Shown: positions 1 through 10,198, counted from the stretch's first letter. The stretch is DNA of 64,000 nucleotides from Lewinellaceae bacterium (GCA_020636435.1 JACJXX010000001.1:5178093-5242092), one strand, 5' to 3'. The notes: a model not told the origin generated them from the sequence alone. A program made the numbers and translations.

Positions 1-3000
1 TCCCGCCCTACGAAATTACCCTGAACAACCTGAACACCATAACCACCAGTACCAATCCCTATACCTTCACCAATTTGCCCGCTGGCCTTTATCGCGTAAA
101 TGTTAAAGGCGCTTTGCTCTGCGAAGAAGAGCGCGATATTCAGGTCAACGACGGCCTTTGTACGGATGACGGCTGGACGGCTATGGATGCCGATTGCTCA
201 GACGCCATAGGATACCTGAAATTCGACGGCTCCGGCGAAGCCCATGAAACCTACGAAGTGCGGCAGAAAAATTCCACCTTCGTCATCCAAACTGTACCGG
301 GCAATGGAACCGCGACTATTGAGGTGCCCGCCGGAGAGTATCGCATCAAAAGGTTAAGCTCGCAAAATGACTGCATCTGCGAGTTCAAACTCGTGGTCAA
401 TGCCCCGATTGAATTGAAAGCCAGAGTGGACAAGGAAGATTGCGAAACCACCGGGGCCGACTTTGGCTCCATAGAGGTGGTGGAAATTACCGGCGGTACG
501 CCGCCTTATACGGTCGTCGTTTCCGATAGCACCGGCAACGTGATTGCCAGCCCTTATAACAACCTGGCTACGGGGAAATATGATATCCGGATAACCGATG
601 CCAACAGTTGCCAGCCCCTCACTAAAGAAGTAGAAATTGCCAGCTGCTGCGGCCCGATAGAAGTGGCAGCTACCCCCGCTGATACGATCATCTGCGAAGG
701 AGAACTTGTATCCCTGCAGGCGACCGTAACTTCCACCGACCCGGCGGGCGCAATCACCTGGTTTGATGAGGCAGGAGTGCAACTGGGAACCGGCGCCACC
801 CTGGCGCTTGCCCCGCCTGCCGGCGCCAACCAGTATATCGTGGTTGCCGAAAGCAGTTGTAGCACGGAAACAGATACGGCTAGAGTGCGCGTGAAAGTGG
901 CGGCTAATGCTCCCCTGGTTGCCGATCCCGATTCCCTGGTGGTGTGTACCAATGCCCCGGTTGCCATCAACGTCTCTGGCCCGCTGTCAGAATGCGTGAT
1001 CTGGTTGAACAGCAACGGCGAGCCAATAGATACGGGAATTCAGTTGACGGTTGTTCCCCTTCCTGGCGTCAATGAGTATATGGCCACCTTGCCGGGAGCA
1101 GAAGCCTGCGTGACTCCCGATATAGTCATTATAGAATACCGCACTGCCCCGGTTACAGTCGAGGCAACCGGCCCTGCCAAGGTATGCGAAGGGGACGAAG
1201 TATGCCTCCGGGCTAATTTCACCCCGAATGACGGAACAGTCAGCATCACCTGGCAGGATATCAGTGGCGCTACCCTGGGCAATGCTCCGGAATTGTGCGT
1301 AACACCAGCTGCCGGCGTTCAGGAATATCGGGTTATTGCCAGCAACGGCTGCTCTGCCGACACGGCTACGGCCACGGTCACTGTGCTGTCAGATACCACT
1401 CAAATAGAAGTCGCGCCCGCCGACACCACGACGCTGTGCGTTGCGGAAGAGATTTGCTTCGAAGTGACGGACACCACGCTATGGGACTGCATCGAGTGGG
1501 TGGACGCCAGCGGAACAATCGTCGGCACTGGCGGCAGCCTGTGCGTAACGCCTCCGGGCTTTGGCATCTACGCCTACACGGCTCAGGTTCCCGACAGCCT
1601 GGGGCTGAGCTGCATCCTCCCGGGCACGGCCTACGTGAAGCTGGTTCCGGATGCCCTCGACGTCAGCGTAGACGGCCCGACGAAGGTGTGCGAAGGAGAC
1701 AGCGTCTGCCTGACGGCTGCCATCGGCCCCAACCCGCTGATGGCGATGGCCACGTGGACGGACGAGGCAGGCGCAGTAGTCGGCACGGGCCTGGAACTGT
1801 GCGTGACGCCGGGCGCGGGCACCCATAAATACACAGTAACGGTCGACAACGGCTGCGCCACGGCCATGGCCATGGCCACGGTGCGGGTGCTGTCGGACAC
1901 GACCCAAATAGAAATCACGCCGGCTGACACCACGACGCTGTGCGTTGCGGAAGAGATATGCTTCGAAGTGACGGACACTACGCTGTGGGACTGCATCGAG
2001 TGGGTGGACGCTAGCGGAACAATCGTCGGCACGGGCGGCAGCCTGTGCGTAACGCCTCCGGGCTTTGGCATCTATGCCTACACGGCTCAGGTTCCTGACA
2101 GCCTTGGGCTGAGCTGCATCCTCCCGGGCACGGCCTACGTGAAGCTGGTTCCGGATGCCCTCGACGTCAGCGTAGACGGCCCGACGAAGGTATGCGAAGG
2201 AGACACCGTGTGCCTGACGGCGACGATTGGCCCTGACCCGCTGATGGCGATGGCCACGTGGACGGACGAAACGGGCGCGGAAGTAGGCACAGGCCTGGAA
2301 CTGTGCGTGACGCCGGGCGCGGGCACCCATAAATACACAGTAACGGTCGGCAACGGCTGCGCCACGGCCATGGCGATGGCCACGGTGCGGGTGCTGTCGG
2401 ACACGACTAAGATAGAAATTGCGCCCGCCGACACGGTTACGCTGTGCGCGCCGGAAGAAGTGTGCTTCACGGTGACGGACACCACGCTTTGGGACTGCAT
2501 CGAGTGGGTGGACGCCGGCGGCGCGGTAGTCGGCACGGGCGGCAGCCTGTGCGTGATGCCAACGGCCCCTGGCCTGTACTGGTACGTGGCTCAGGTGAAC
2601 AACGCGCTGCGCTGCGTTATCCCGGACACGGCCTACGTGAAGCTGGTTCCGGACAGCCTTGAGGTGAGCGTAGACGGCCCGACGAAGGTGTGCGAAGGAG
2701 ACACCGTGTGCCTGACGGCTACCATCGGCCCCAACCCGCTGATGGCGATGGCCACGTGGACGGACGAAACGGGCGCAGTAGTCGGCACGGGCCTGGAACT
2801 GTGCGTCACGCCGGGCGCGGGCACCCATAAATACACAGTAACGGTCGGCAACGGCTGCGCCACGGCTATGGCGATGGCCACGGTGCGGGTGCTGTCGGAC
2901 ACGACTAAGATAGAAATTGCGCCCGCCGACACGGTTACGCTGTGCGCGCCGGAAGAAGTGTGCTTCACGGTGACGGACACCACGCTTTGGGACTGCATCG

Positions 3001-4235
3001 AGTGGGTGGACGCCGGCGGCGCGGTAGTCGGCACGGGCGGCAGCCTGTGCGTGATGCCAACGGCCCCTGGCCTGTACTGGTACGTGGCTCAGGTGAACAA
3101 CGCGCTGCGCTGCGTTATACCAGACACGGCCTACGTGAAGCTGGTTCCGGACAGCCTCGACGTCAGCGTAGACGGCCCGATGAAAGTGTGCGAAGGAGAC
3201 AGCGTGTGCCTGACGGCTGCTATCGGCCCCAACCCGCTGATGGCGATGGCCACGTGGACGGACGAGGCAGGCGCAGTAGTCGGCACGGGCCTGGAACTGT
3301 GCGTCACGCCGGGCGCGGGCACCCATAAATACACGGTGACGGTCAGCAACGGCTGCGCCACGGCTATGGCGATGGCCACGGTGCGGGTGCTGTCGGACAC
3401 GACTAAGATAGAAATTGCGCCCGCCGACACGGTTACGCTGTGCGCGCCGGAAGAAGTGTGCTTCACGGTGACGGACACCACGCTTTGGGACTGCATCGAG
3501 TGGGTGGACGCCGGCGGCGCGGTAGTCGGCACGGGCGGCAGCCTGTGCGTGATGCCAACGGCCCCTGGCCTTTACTGGTACGTTGCCCAGGTGAACAACG
3601 CGCTGCGCTGCGTTATCCCGGACACGGCCTACGTGAAGCTGGTTCCGGACAGCCTTGAGGTGAGCGTAGACGGCCCGACGAAGGTATGCGAAGGAGACAC
3701 CGTGTGCCTGACGGCGACGATTGGCCCCGACCCGCTGATGGCGATGGCCACGTGGACGGACGAGGCAGGCGCAGTAGTAGGCACGGGCCTGGAACTGTGC
3801 GTGACGCCGGGCGCGGGCACGCATACATATACGGTAACGGCCGGCAACGGCTGCGCCACGGCTATGGCGATGGCCACGGTGCGGGTGCTGTCGGACACGA
3901 CTAAGATAGAAATTGCGCCTGCCGACACGGTCATGCTGTGCGCTCCGGAAGAAGTGTGCTTCACGGTGACGGACACCACGCTTTGGGACTGCATCGAGTG
4001 GGTAGACGCCGGCGGAGCGGTAGTCGGCACGGGCGGCAGCCTGTGCGTGATGCCAACGGCCCCTGGCCTTTACTGGTACGTTGCCCAGGTGAACAACGCG
4101 CTGCGCTGCGTTATCCCGGACACGGCGTACGTGAAGCTGGTTCCGGACAGCCTTGAGGTGAGCGTAGACGGCCCGACGAAGGTATGCGAAGGAGACACCG
4201 TGTGCCTGACGGCGACGATTACCCAAACCCGCTGA
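1..4235 (+). CDS. Giant modular adhesin-like secreted protein, 5' part (open at window edge)
   Basis: The reading frame is already open at base 3, so the gene begins outside the window. It encodes repeated Ig-like or PKD-like beta-sandwich modules rich in Asp, Thr and paired Cys. Recurrent motifs are CEGDxVCLTA, ATWTDExGAVVGTG, LWDCIEWVDA and YVAQVNNALRC. From about base 1383 the modules are almost identical, with a period of 504 and then 498 bases (168 and 166 residues). The frame ends at 4235 only because of a cluster of small indels at 4222-4290. The rest of the protein, including its C-terminal sorting domain, continues at 4277-6973. The family is typical of Bacteroidota type IX secreted surface proteins, and a role in adhesion is inferred from architecture alone. 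The remaining protein exceeds 2300 residues when both parts are joined. Confidence 0.85.
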   Translation, partial: PPYEITLNNLNTITTSTNPYTFTNLPAGLYRVNVKGALLCEEERDIQVNDGLCTDDGWTAMDADCSDAIGYLKFDGSGEAHETYEVRQKNSTFVIQTVPGNGTATIEVPAGEYRIKRLSSQNDCICEFKLVVNAPIELKARVDKEDCETTGADFGSIEVVEITGGTPPYTVVVSDSTGNVIASPYNNLATGKYDIRITDANSCQPLTKEVEIASCCGPIEVAATPADTIICEGELVSLQATVTSTDPAGAITWFDEAGVQLGTGATLALAPPAGANQYIVVAESSCSTETDTARVRVKVAANAPLVADPDSLVVCTNAPVAINVSGPLSECVIWLNSNGEPIDTGIQLTVVPLPGVNEYMATLPGAEACVTPDIVIIEYRTAPVTVEATGPAKVCEGDEVCLRANFTPNDGTVSITWQDISGATLGNAPELCVTPAAGVQEYRVIASNGCSADTATATVTVLSDTTQIEVAPADTTTLCVAEEICFEVTDTTLWDCIEWVDASGTIVGTGGSLCVTPPGFGIYAYTAQVPDSLGLSCILPGTAYVKLVPDALDVSVDGPTKVCEGDSVCLTAAIGPNPLMAMATWTDEAGAVVGTGLELCVTPGAGTHKYTVTVDNGCATAMAMATVRVLSDTTQIEITPADTTTLCVAEEICFEVTDTTLWDCIEWVDASGTIVGTGGSLCVTPPGFGIYAYTAQVPDSLGLSCILPGTAYVKLVPDALDVSVDGPTKVCEGDTVCLTATIGPDPLMAMATWTDETGAEVGTGLELCVTPGAGTHKYTVTVGNGCATAMAMATVRVLSDTTKIEIAPADTVTLCAPEEVCFTVTDTTLWDCIEWVDAGGAVVGTGGSLCVMPTAPGLYWYVAQVNNALRCVIPDTAYVKLVPDSLEVSVDGPTKVCEGDTVCLTATIGPNPLMAMATWTDETGAVVGTGLELCVTPGAGTHKYTVTVGNGCATAMAMATVRVLSDTTKIEIAPADTVTLCAPEEVCFTVTDTTLWDCIEWVDAGGAVVGTGGSLCVMPTAPGLYWYVAQVNNALRCVIPDTAYVKLVPDSLDVSVDGPMKVCEGDSVCLTAAIGPNPLMAMATWTDEAGAVVGTGLELCVTPGAGTHKYTVTVSNGCATAMAMATVRVLSDTTKIEIAPADTVTLCAPEEVCFTVTDTTLWDCIEWVDAGGAVVGTGGSLCVMPTAPGLYWYVAQVNNALRCVIPDTAYVKLVPDSLEVSVDGPTKVCEGDTVCLTATIGPDPLMAMATWTDEAGAVVGTGLELCVTPGAGTHTYTVTAGNGCATAMAMATVRVLSDTTKIEIAPADTVMLCAPEEVCFTVTDTTLWDCIEWVDAGGAVVGTGGSLCVMPTAPGLYWYVAQVNNALRCVIPDTAYVKLVPDSLEVSVDGPTKVCEGDTVCLTATITQTR

Positions 4236-4879
4236 TGGCGATACTACGTGGACGGACGAAACGGGCGCGGAAGTAGGCATATACCCTGGAACTGTGCGTG
4301 ACGCCGGGCGCGGGCACCCATAAATACACAGTAACGGTCGGCAACGGCTGCGCCACGGCTATGGCGATGGCCACGGTGCGGGTGCTGTCGGACACGACTA
4401 AGATAGAAATTGCGCCCGCCGACACGGTTACGCTGTGCGCGCCGGAAGAAGTGTGCTTCACGGTGACGGACACCACGCTGTGGGACTGCATCGAGTGGGT
4501 GGACGCCGGCGGCGCGGTAGTCGGCACGGGCGGCAGCCTGTGCGTGATGCCAACGGCCCCTGGCCTGTACTGGTACGTTGCCCAGGTGAACAACGCGCTG
4601 CGCTGCGTTATCCCGGACACGGCCTACGTGAAGCTGGTTCCGGATAGCCTCGACGTCAGCGTAGACGGCCCGATGAAAGTGTGCGAAGGCGACGAGGTAT
4701 GCCTGGATGCTATAGTAACGCCAAATGCGCTGATGGCGATGGTAACGTGGACGGACGAGTCTGGCTCAGTTGTGGGCACAGGGTTGCAACTATGCGTAAC
4801 GCCTGGCCCCGGCACTCATACATACACGGCAGTAGCCGACAACGGTTGCACGACTGCCATGGACATGGCCACAGTGCGG
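1383..4879 (+). repeat. Tandem array of about 500-bp protein-coding modules
   Basis: The landmark GTGCTGTC recurs at 1383, 1887, 2391, 2889, 3387, 3885, 4382 and 4880, giving periods of 504, 504, 498, 498, 498, 497 and 498 bases. The central copies are nearly identical at the DNA level, which points to recent duplication or gene conversion. The 497 interval contains the frameshift. Confidence 0.9.
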
Positions 4880-6973
4880 GTGCTGTCGGACACGACCAAG
4901 ATAGAAATCACGCCCGCCGACACAGTAACCCTTTGTGCACCAGAAGAAGTGTGCTTCGAAGTGACGGACACTTCCTTGTGGGATTGTATCCAGTGGGTAG
5001 ACGCCAGTGGCGTCATAATTGGAACGGGCGGCAGCCTGTGCGTGACGACGACGAATCCCGGCTTGTCCTATTACATTGCCCGGGTAGACAGTACGCTGAG
5101 GTGTGTCATTCCCGACACGGCGTATGTAGAGCTCGCGCCGCAGGACATCTCCGTTTCCGTTTCTCCGGATACCTCAAAGCTATGCGTGGGAGACATCGTC
5201 GGACTTACGGCAACCGTTTTCCCGGATACTTCCATGGCAACGATCACCTGGTTTGATGACAGCGGCAATATCGTTGGTGACGGCAATAGCCTGGTTTTGG
5301 TTGCCAGTGAAGTAGGCGCATTTAAATTCACGGCAGTAGCCGACAACGGCTGCACGACCGCCATGGATATGGCATGGGTTTACGTCTTTGCGGAAGACAC
5401 CAAGCTGGAGATCGACCCGGACAGGTTGATAGTATGCACCCCCGACACGGTTTGTCTTACCGTCCAGTTTCCCACTCCGGAATGTTTGGTATGGACAACC
5501 CTGGATGGAACAGTAGTAGGCACCGGCGAAAAGCTGTGCTTCGTGCCTGAACCAGGAGAGAATGTCTTCATCGCCGACATCCCGGGAGTAGATTGTATAG
5601 AAGCGGATACCGCTGTGGTCATTCTGGCTGTTCCTGATCTTTCCGTTGAAGTCATGCCTTCCGATACCATTGTCTGCCAGGGCGATTCCGTCAAATTGAC
5701 GGCGATCGTCACTCCGGACGATGCCATGGCGGATATTACCTGGTACGATGAAGACTACGAGCCACTGGGCGAAACGGGCATGATGATCACCGTCAGTCCG
5801 GATACTACGGGTGCGTTTACTTACATCGCTATTGCCGACAATGGTTGTGCTGCCGACACGGCCATGGCTACCATTATAGTGGTGGACAGCATGAAGCTGG
5901 CCATTACGCCTGGTGACACCATCCTTTGCGCTCCGGATACGCTGAAGCTTTCGGTGGAAAACGAGGGAAGCGACTACGTCGTCTGGTACGATGAAAATGG
6001 CGATTCCATCGGTACGGGAATGATGATTACTGTAGTTCCGGACTATGGCATACACAGCTATATCGCCCAAATACCCGAGGCGGATTGCGTGGAAGGAGAT
6101 ACCGTAATGGTCAAAGTATTGCCGGATACCCTCGATCTGAATGTCATAGCCTCCGACTCCCTGGTTTGTGCCGGCGATGAGATCACGTTCACAGCCCAAC
6201 TCGATCCGGACTGGACCATGGCTCAAGTCACCTGGTACGATGAGATGGATGAGGAAGCCGGTTCAGGCGATACGTTGATAGTGGCCGCCTTTGCTGGCCC
6301 CAATACCTACTACGCTGTCGCGGATAACGGCTGTGTCACGGCGAGTGACACGGCTACCGTTGAGGGCAAAGAGCTGATGCTTGACATCTCTGCTGTTCCG
6401 CCAACAATATGCGCGGATATGGGAGAACAAAGCCAGCTTGCTGTTACTGGATGTGCCGACTGTACCTACACCTGGGATAATACTTCCGGAACGCTCAGCG
6501 ATCCGAGTATTTCGAACCCAATTGCTACTCCAAATGTGACAACTACCTACTCGGTTACCATTACCGATGGAGTGTGCACAGAAACGTTGAGTGTGACGGT
6601 TACCGTTGAAGACTGCCCGGTAGACTGCCCGGTAGAGGAGTTCTATATCGCCACGGCCTTTACGCCCAACAATGATGATATCAACGATTTCGTCTGCCTG
6701 CGCAGCGAGCATTTTGATAAATTCAGCGAGATTGAACTCATGATTTATAACCGCTGGGGCCAAGAGGTATTCCGCGAGAGTTATACTGTAGGTTCTTTAG
6801 GTGCGGGTAAATTCCCGGATGCAGATTTCTTCTGCTGGGACGGTATGTTCAAAGGAGAGGTCTTGCCGCCGGATGTTTATGGCTACTACCTCCGCGTCGT
6901 ATGTCCGGAAACGGATGATCGAGCAGAGGAGGTCAGAGAGCAAAAAGGGAATATTTCGCTGTTGCAACGATAG
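4277..6973 (+). CDS. Giant adhesin-like protein, 3' part with gliding-motility-type C-terminal domain
   Basis: This is the continuation of the preceding gene, shifted by a net minus one base. It first repeats the Ig-like modules. These become progressively more diverged after about base 4700, which is why they can be aligned unambiguously there. The last 110 residues form a type B sorting domain (CHU_C, gliding motility-associated C-terminal): it opens with TAFTPNNDDINDF, followed by IYNRWGQEVF, WDGMFKG and VYGYYLRV. This domain is known to direct proteins through the type IX secretion system to the cell surface or medium. There is no start codon with a leader at this point, so it should not be read as an independent gene. 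Stop TAG at 6971-6973. Confidence 0.85.
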   Translation, partial: AYTLELCVTPGAGTHKYTVTVGNGCATAMAMATVRVLSDTTKIEIAPADTVTLCAPEEVCFTVTDTTLWDCIEWVDAGGAVVGTGGSLCVMPTAPGLYWYVAQVNNALRCVIPDTAYVKLVPDSLDVSVDGPMKVCEGDEVCLDAIVTPNALMAMVTWTDESGSVVGTGLQLCVTPGPGTHTYTAVADNGCTTAMDMATVRVLSDTTKIEITPADTVTLCAPEEVCFEVTDTSLWDCIQWVDASGVIIGTGGSLCVTTTNPGLSYYIARVDSTLRCVIPDTAYVELAPQDISVSVSPDTSKLCVGDIVGLTATVFPDTSMATITWFDDSGNIVGDGNSLVLVASEVGAFKFTAVADNGCTTAMDMAWVYVFAEDTKLEIDPDRLIVCTPDTVCLTVQFPTPECLVWTTLDGTVVGTGEKLCFVPEPGENVFIADIPGVDCIEADTAVVILAVPDLSVEVMPSDTIVCQGDSVKLTAIVTPDDAMADITWYDEDYEPLGETGMMITVSPDTTGAFTYIAIADNGCAADTAMATIIVVDSMKLAITPGDTILCAPDTLKLSVENEGSDYVVWYDENGDSIGTGMMITVVPDYGIHSYIAQIPEADCVEGDTVMVKVLPDTLDLNVIASDSLVCAGDEITFTAQLDPDWTMAQVTWYDEMDEEAGSGDTLIVAAFAGPNTYYAVADNGCVTASDTATVEGKELMLDISAVPPTICADMGEQSQLAVTGCADCTYTWDNTSGTLSDPSISNPIATPNVTTTYSVTITDGVCTETLSVTVTVEDCPVDCPVEEFYIATAFTPNNDDINDFVCLRSEHFDKFSEIELMIYNRWGQEVFRESYTVGSLGAGKFPDADFFCWDGMFKGEVLPPDVYGYYLRVVCPETDDRAEEVREQKGNISLLQR

Positions 6974-7143
6974 CTGGACTTGGAACGGCCTGGTGTTTAA
7001 GTCGGAAGTTGGAAAGCGGAAGTCGGAAAATCGGCATCGAACGCTCATTTAGCATCGCATTCTGACACGTCTGGCCAGCCGGTCAAGCTTCCGGCTTTAA
7101 ACAGGGGCAGGTCTGAAGCCCAGGGCGATACTACCTATCAAAT

Positions 7144-7187
7144 AAAAAAGCTGGGAGGTGTCTTTGTGATGCCTTCCAGCTTTTTTT
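7144..7187 (+). terminator. Rho-independent terminator after the adhesin gene
   Basis: A stem formed by AAAAAGCTGGGAGG and CCTTCCAGCTTTTT encloses a 13-base loop and runs into a T tract. It lies about 170 bases after the adhesin stop and before the next gene. The intervening DNA holds simple GTCGGAAGTTGGAA-like repeats near 7010-7040 and no gene. Confidence 0.75.
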
Positions 7188-7301
7188 ATTGGGGGTTTAT
7201 AGATTCTGGACAAAATCTCCAATGGACCAGGATATTTTCAAAGATCACTTTCTAAATCCATTGACAATTAGGATAATATCCGTATACTTGGGTGATTATT
7301 T

Positions 7302-7913
7302 ATGATTAAAGTTTTGAGTATGGATGAAAATAAAATCGTTGTCTTTCAGGAAAAGCAAATCCGGCGCGTCTGGCATAAGGAGGAATGGTGGTTCTCTGTC
7401 ATTGATGTTGTGGAGATATTGAGTGAGAGCAAAAATTCTCGTCGGTATTGGAGCGACTTGAAAAGAAAGTTGAAAAAGGAGGGGTACAATCAGTTGTACG
7501 AAAATATCGTACAACTGAAATTAGAAGCTGCCGACGGTAAAAAATACAGCACCGATTGTGCCAATACCGAAACCATGTTTCGTATCATTCAATCTATTCC
7601 TTCCCCAAATGCAGAGCCCTTCAAACGATGGTTAGCAAAGGTCGGATATGAGCGGGTACAGGAAATTGAAAACCCAGAGCTTGCCGCCCAGAGAGCGCGG
7701 GAATATTACAAAGCCCTTGGGTATGATGAGAAGTGGATCGATAACCGCCTTAAATCCATTCAGGTACGCGGCCAGCTTACGGACGAGTGGAAGGGCAGAG
7801 GGGTAAAGGAGGGACTGGAATATGCGATACTCACCGCAGAAATCAGCCGTGCGACTTTTGGCTTGGTGCCCTCTGAATATAAAGACCTCAAAGGCTTAAA
7901 GCGTGAGAATTAA
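7302..7913 (+). CDS. BRO-N domain (phage antirepressor/DinD-like) protein, C-terminally truncated
   Basis: The protein has 203 residues. Its N-terminal region (about residues 7-110) matches the BRO-N/antirepressor family: KIVVFQEKQIRRVWH, then WWFSVIDVVEIL, SRRYWSDLKRKL and TMFRIIQSIPSPNAEPFKRWLA. The middle part (ENPELAAQRAREYYKALGY, GLEYAILTAEIS) is typical of the chromosomal DinD-like relatives. Those usually continue for about 70 more residues after the LKGLKREN segment, where this protein stops at TAA. No coding continuation is visible in the next 90 bases, so the tail appears to have been lost. Start could be 7302 or the ATG at 7320. DNA binding or a stress role is known only for relatives. 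A decaying gene is a real possibility. Confidence 0.7.
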   Translation: MIKVLSMDENKIVVFQEKQIRRVWHKEEWWFSVIDVVEILSESKNSRRYWSDLKRKLKKEGYNQLYENIVQLKLEAADGKKYSTDCANTETMFRIIQSIPSPNAEPFKRWLAKVGYERVQEIENPELAAQRAREYYKALGYDEKWIDNRLKSIQVRGQLTDEWKGRGVKEGLEYAILTAEISRATFGLVPSEYKDLKGLKREN

Positions 7914-8044
7914 CGATATTGTATTTTTCTAAACCTCGAAATCTCCGTCGGCTATTGGCTAATTTAAGATAAGGGGTTGCCAATAAAAGATGAATTAAGT
8001 AGCTTTAAATGCGTTCTATTATCTTTTCAATAACCCCTATTATT

Positions 8045-10198
8045 ATGCAATCCAATCAACACCTTCAGCCCGGGAGAATAATTATTGCCAGCCTGATCCT
8101 CTATTTGTTTTCTACAGGTATTTCATTCGCTCAGGATAATGATGTAACCGAATGCCCTTACTTCAACGTAGTCAGTACGGATACCGCCGGCGTTGTTTTT
8201 TCTCTTATTTCTACGAATGTCAATGCTACGGTCAGCGGGGTGATAGCTAATGTTGAGGTAGAGCAGATGTACCTCAATGCCGGCGACTCCACAATTGACG
8301 CCACCTATGTTTTCCCCATGTCCTCCAAGGCTGCCGTCTATGGTATGGAAATGATTGTCAACGAGCGAACGATAAGAGCGGAAATAAGGAGAAAGGACGA
8401 AGCTCAGGCTATTTTTGATGATGCTAATGAATCAGGCCTGACCGCCTCCCTCCTGGAGCAGGAAAGGCCCAATGTTTTTCAAATGAGCCTGGCCAATATT
8501 AATCCAGGGGATTCCTTGAAAATACGAATGGTTTACACGGAATTGTTGGTTCCCAACAATGGCGTTTACCAATTTGTGTTTCCCAGCATAGTGGGGCCCA
8601 GGTTCACTACCGGCGGAGAACCTTGGGTGTATCAATCCATGCTCGATTCGATTCCGTTGTCGGAAACTGCCTTGAACATCAACCTGAAAATAAATGCGGG
8701 GATGCCTGTACAGGCTACATGTGCTTCGCATGATGCTACTTTCGACAATCAAGGAGATATAAGCCAAACCGCCCTGTCGACTCATCCTGGAGATGACTTT
8801 ATTGTGAATTATACCTTAGATGACAATCAGATTAAAACCGGCTTACTGCTATACGAAGGGGAGGATGAGAATTTCTTTTTATCCATGATCCAGCCGGCTA
8901 AGCCCGGCATCCCCTTCGACAGTCCCGAACGGGAATATGTTTTCATCATGGATGTTTCCGGATCGATGAGCGGGCAGCCCTTAGAGGTGTCTAAAGCGCT
9001 TATCTCCAATATGTTGGCCGACCTGAATTATGATGATAAATTTAACATTATCTTCTTTGCCGGAGGATCTGCCTTGTTGTCTCCCAATTCATTGCCGGTG
9101 ACCAATGGCAATATCAATATGGCGCTGGACATGATTGACAATCAGAATGCGGGAGGAAGCACCCAATTATTGCCTGCTATGCAAACCGCCTTGAATATGC
9201 AGGGGACAGAGGGATACTCAAGGACGTTTGTTATATTGACCGACGGGTTTGTCACAGTAGAAAAAGAGGCCTTTGAACTGATCCGTGAAAATCTCAATAA
9301 AGCCAATTTTTTTGCTTTTGGCATAGGTACTTCGGTTAACCGATACATTATAGAGGGTATCGCTTACGTCGGAGAGGGAGAGCCTTTTGTCGTCACTGAT
9401 TTAGCGGATGCAGATGAAATGGCAGCAACATTTAAAGAATATATTGAACGGCCGGTGCTTACTAATATTGAGACAAGTTTCGACGGTATCGACGTTTACG
9501 ATGTAGAACCGCTGACCATTCCCGATGTATTTGCCGAACGGCCTATTATCGTATATGGAAAATACCACGAGGCGGCTGAAGGAAATATTACCATTACTGG
9601 TGATTATGCAGGGGGGGTGGTCTCAAGCACGTTAGCCTTTTCTGACTATACGGCTAATGCCGATGAAAATATAGCATTGAAATATTTATGGGCCCGGAAG
9701 AGGATCAAACTAATGTCAGACTATGGCATAGCCAGCAATGAGAATGATACGGTCAGTATAGAAGAAGAAATCACGCAGCTGGGTTTGCAATACAGCCTGG
9801 TTACTGAATTCACCTCTTTTGTCGCGGTGGATAGCCAGGCAGTGGCTGCCACTGGTACTTCAGATAACCCACCGGATGACGGAGGTGGAGGAGTTGTAGA
9901 GGTAGATGATGTACATTCTTCCGAAAAAGAGCTTATTAAAATTCTGGGAACTATCGTTGATTCAGAAGGGCTGCTTAAGCTTGATGTGGAGAACCTCACC
10001 CACTTGGAATACGGCAACCTATCTGTACAAATAACCAATGCCAATGGGCAGGCTGTAGGTGCCTATCGCTTAGGTTCCATACCGGAAGACAATATAATAA
10101 GCCTACAACTGGGGCAGTTACCTTCAGGTATTTATTTTGTAAGCCTCTTGTCTGATTCTCAGGTGCTGGACACCGAGAGGTTTGTGGTGCAGTTGTAA
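8045..10198 (+). CDS. Secreted VIT and von Willebrand factor A domain protein with type A sorting tail
   Basis: From the ATG at 8045 the protein has a signal peptide (hydrophobic segment IIIASLILYLF, cleavage near FAQ). A VIT domain follows at about residues 35-170, with VEVEQMYLNAG, ATYVFPMSSKAAVYGMEM and LLEQERPNVFQM. A vWA domain starts near residue 298, with an intact MIDAS DVSGSMS (D303, S305, S307) for divalent-cation-dependent ligand binding. The last 75 residues, ending in LPSGIYFVSLLSDSQVLDTERFVVQL-type strands, match a type A type IX secretion sorting domain. The architecture resembles inter-alpha-trypsin inhibitor heavy chains; a role in surface adhesion or envelope homeostasis is inferred. 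An alternative upstream start lies at 8009, but it would bury the signal peptide behind extra residues. Confidence 0.85.
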   Translation: MQSNQHLQPGRIIIASLILYLFSTGISFAQDNDVTECPYFNVVSTDTAGVVFSLISTNVNATVSGVIANVEVEQMYLNAGDSTIDATYVFPMSSKAAVYGMEMIVNERTIRAEIRRKDEAQAIFDDANESGLTASLLEQERPNVFQMSLANINPGDSLKIRMVYTELLVPNNGVYQFVFPSIVGPRFTTGGEPWVYQSMLDSIPLSETALNINLKINAGMPVQATCASHDATFDNQGDISQTALSTHPGDDFIVNYTLDDNQIKTGLLLYEGEDENFFLSMIQPAKPGIPFDSPEREYVFIMDVSGSMSGQPLEVSKALISNMLADLNYDDKFNIIFFAGGSALLSPNSLPVTNGNINMALDMIDNQNAGGSTQLLPAMQTALNMQGTEGYSRTFVILTDGFVTVEKEAFELIRENLNKANFFAFGIGTSVNRYIIEGIAYVGEGEPFVVTDLADADEMAATFKEYIERPVLTNIETSFDGIDVYDVEPLTIPDVFAERPIIVYGKYHEAAEGNITITGDYAGGVVSSTLAFSDYTANADENIALKYLWARKRIKLMSDYGIASNENDTVSIEEEITQLGLQYSLVTEFTSFVAVDSQAVAATGTSDNPPDDGGGGVVEVDDVHSSEKELIKILGTIVDSEGLLKLDVENLTHLEYGNLSVQITNANGQAVGAYRLGSIPEDNIISLQLGQLPSGIYFVSLLSDSQVLDTERFVVQL

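Noticed and set aside
1479..4280. 933-codon minus-strand open frame across the adhesin modules
   Set aside because: It is the complement of a repeated, biased coding sequence, with His- and Arg-rich translation and no recognisable motif. The plus-strand Ig-like modules are the true product.
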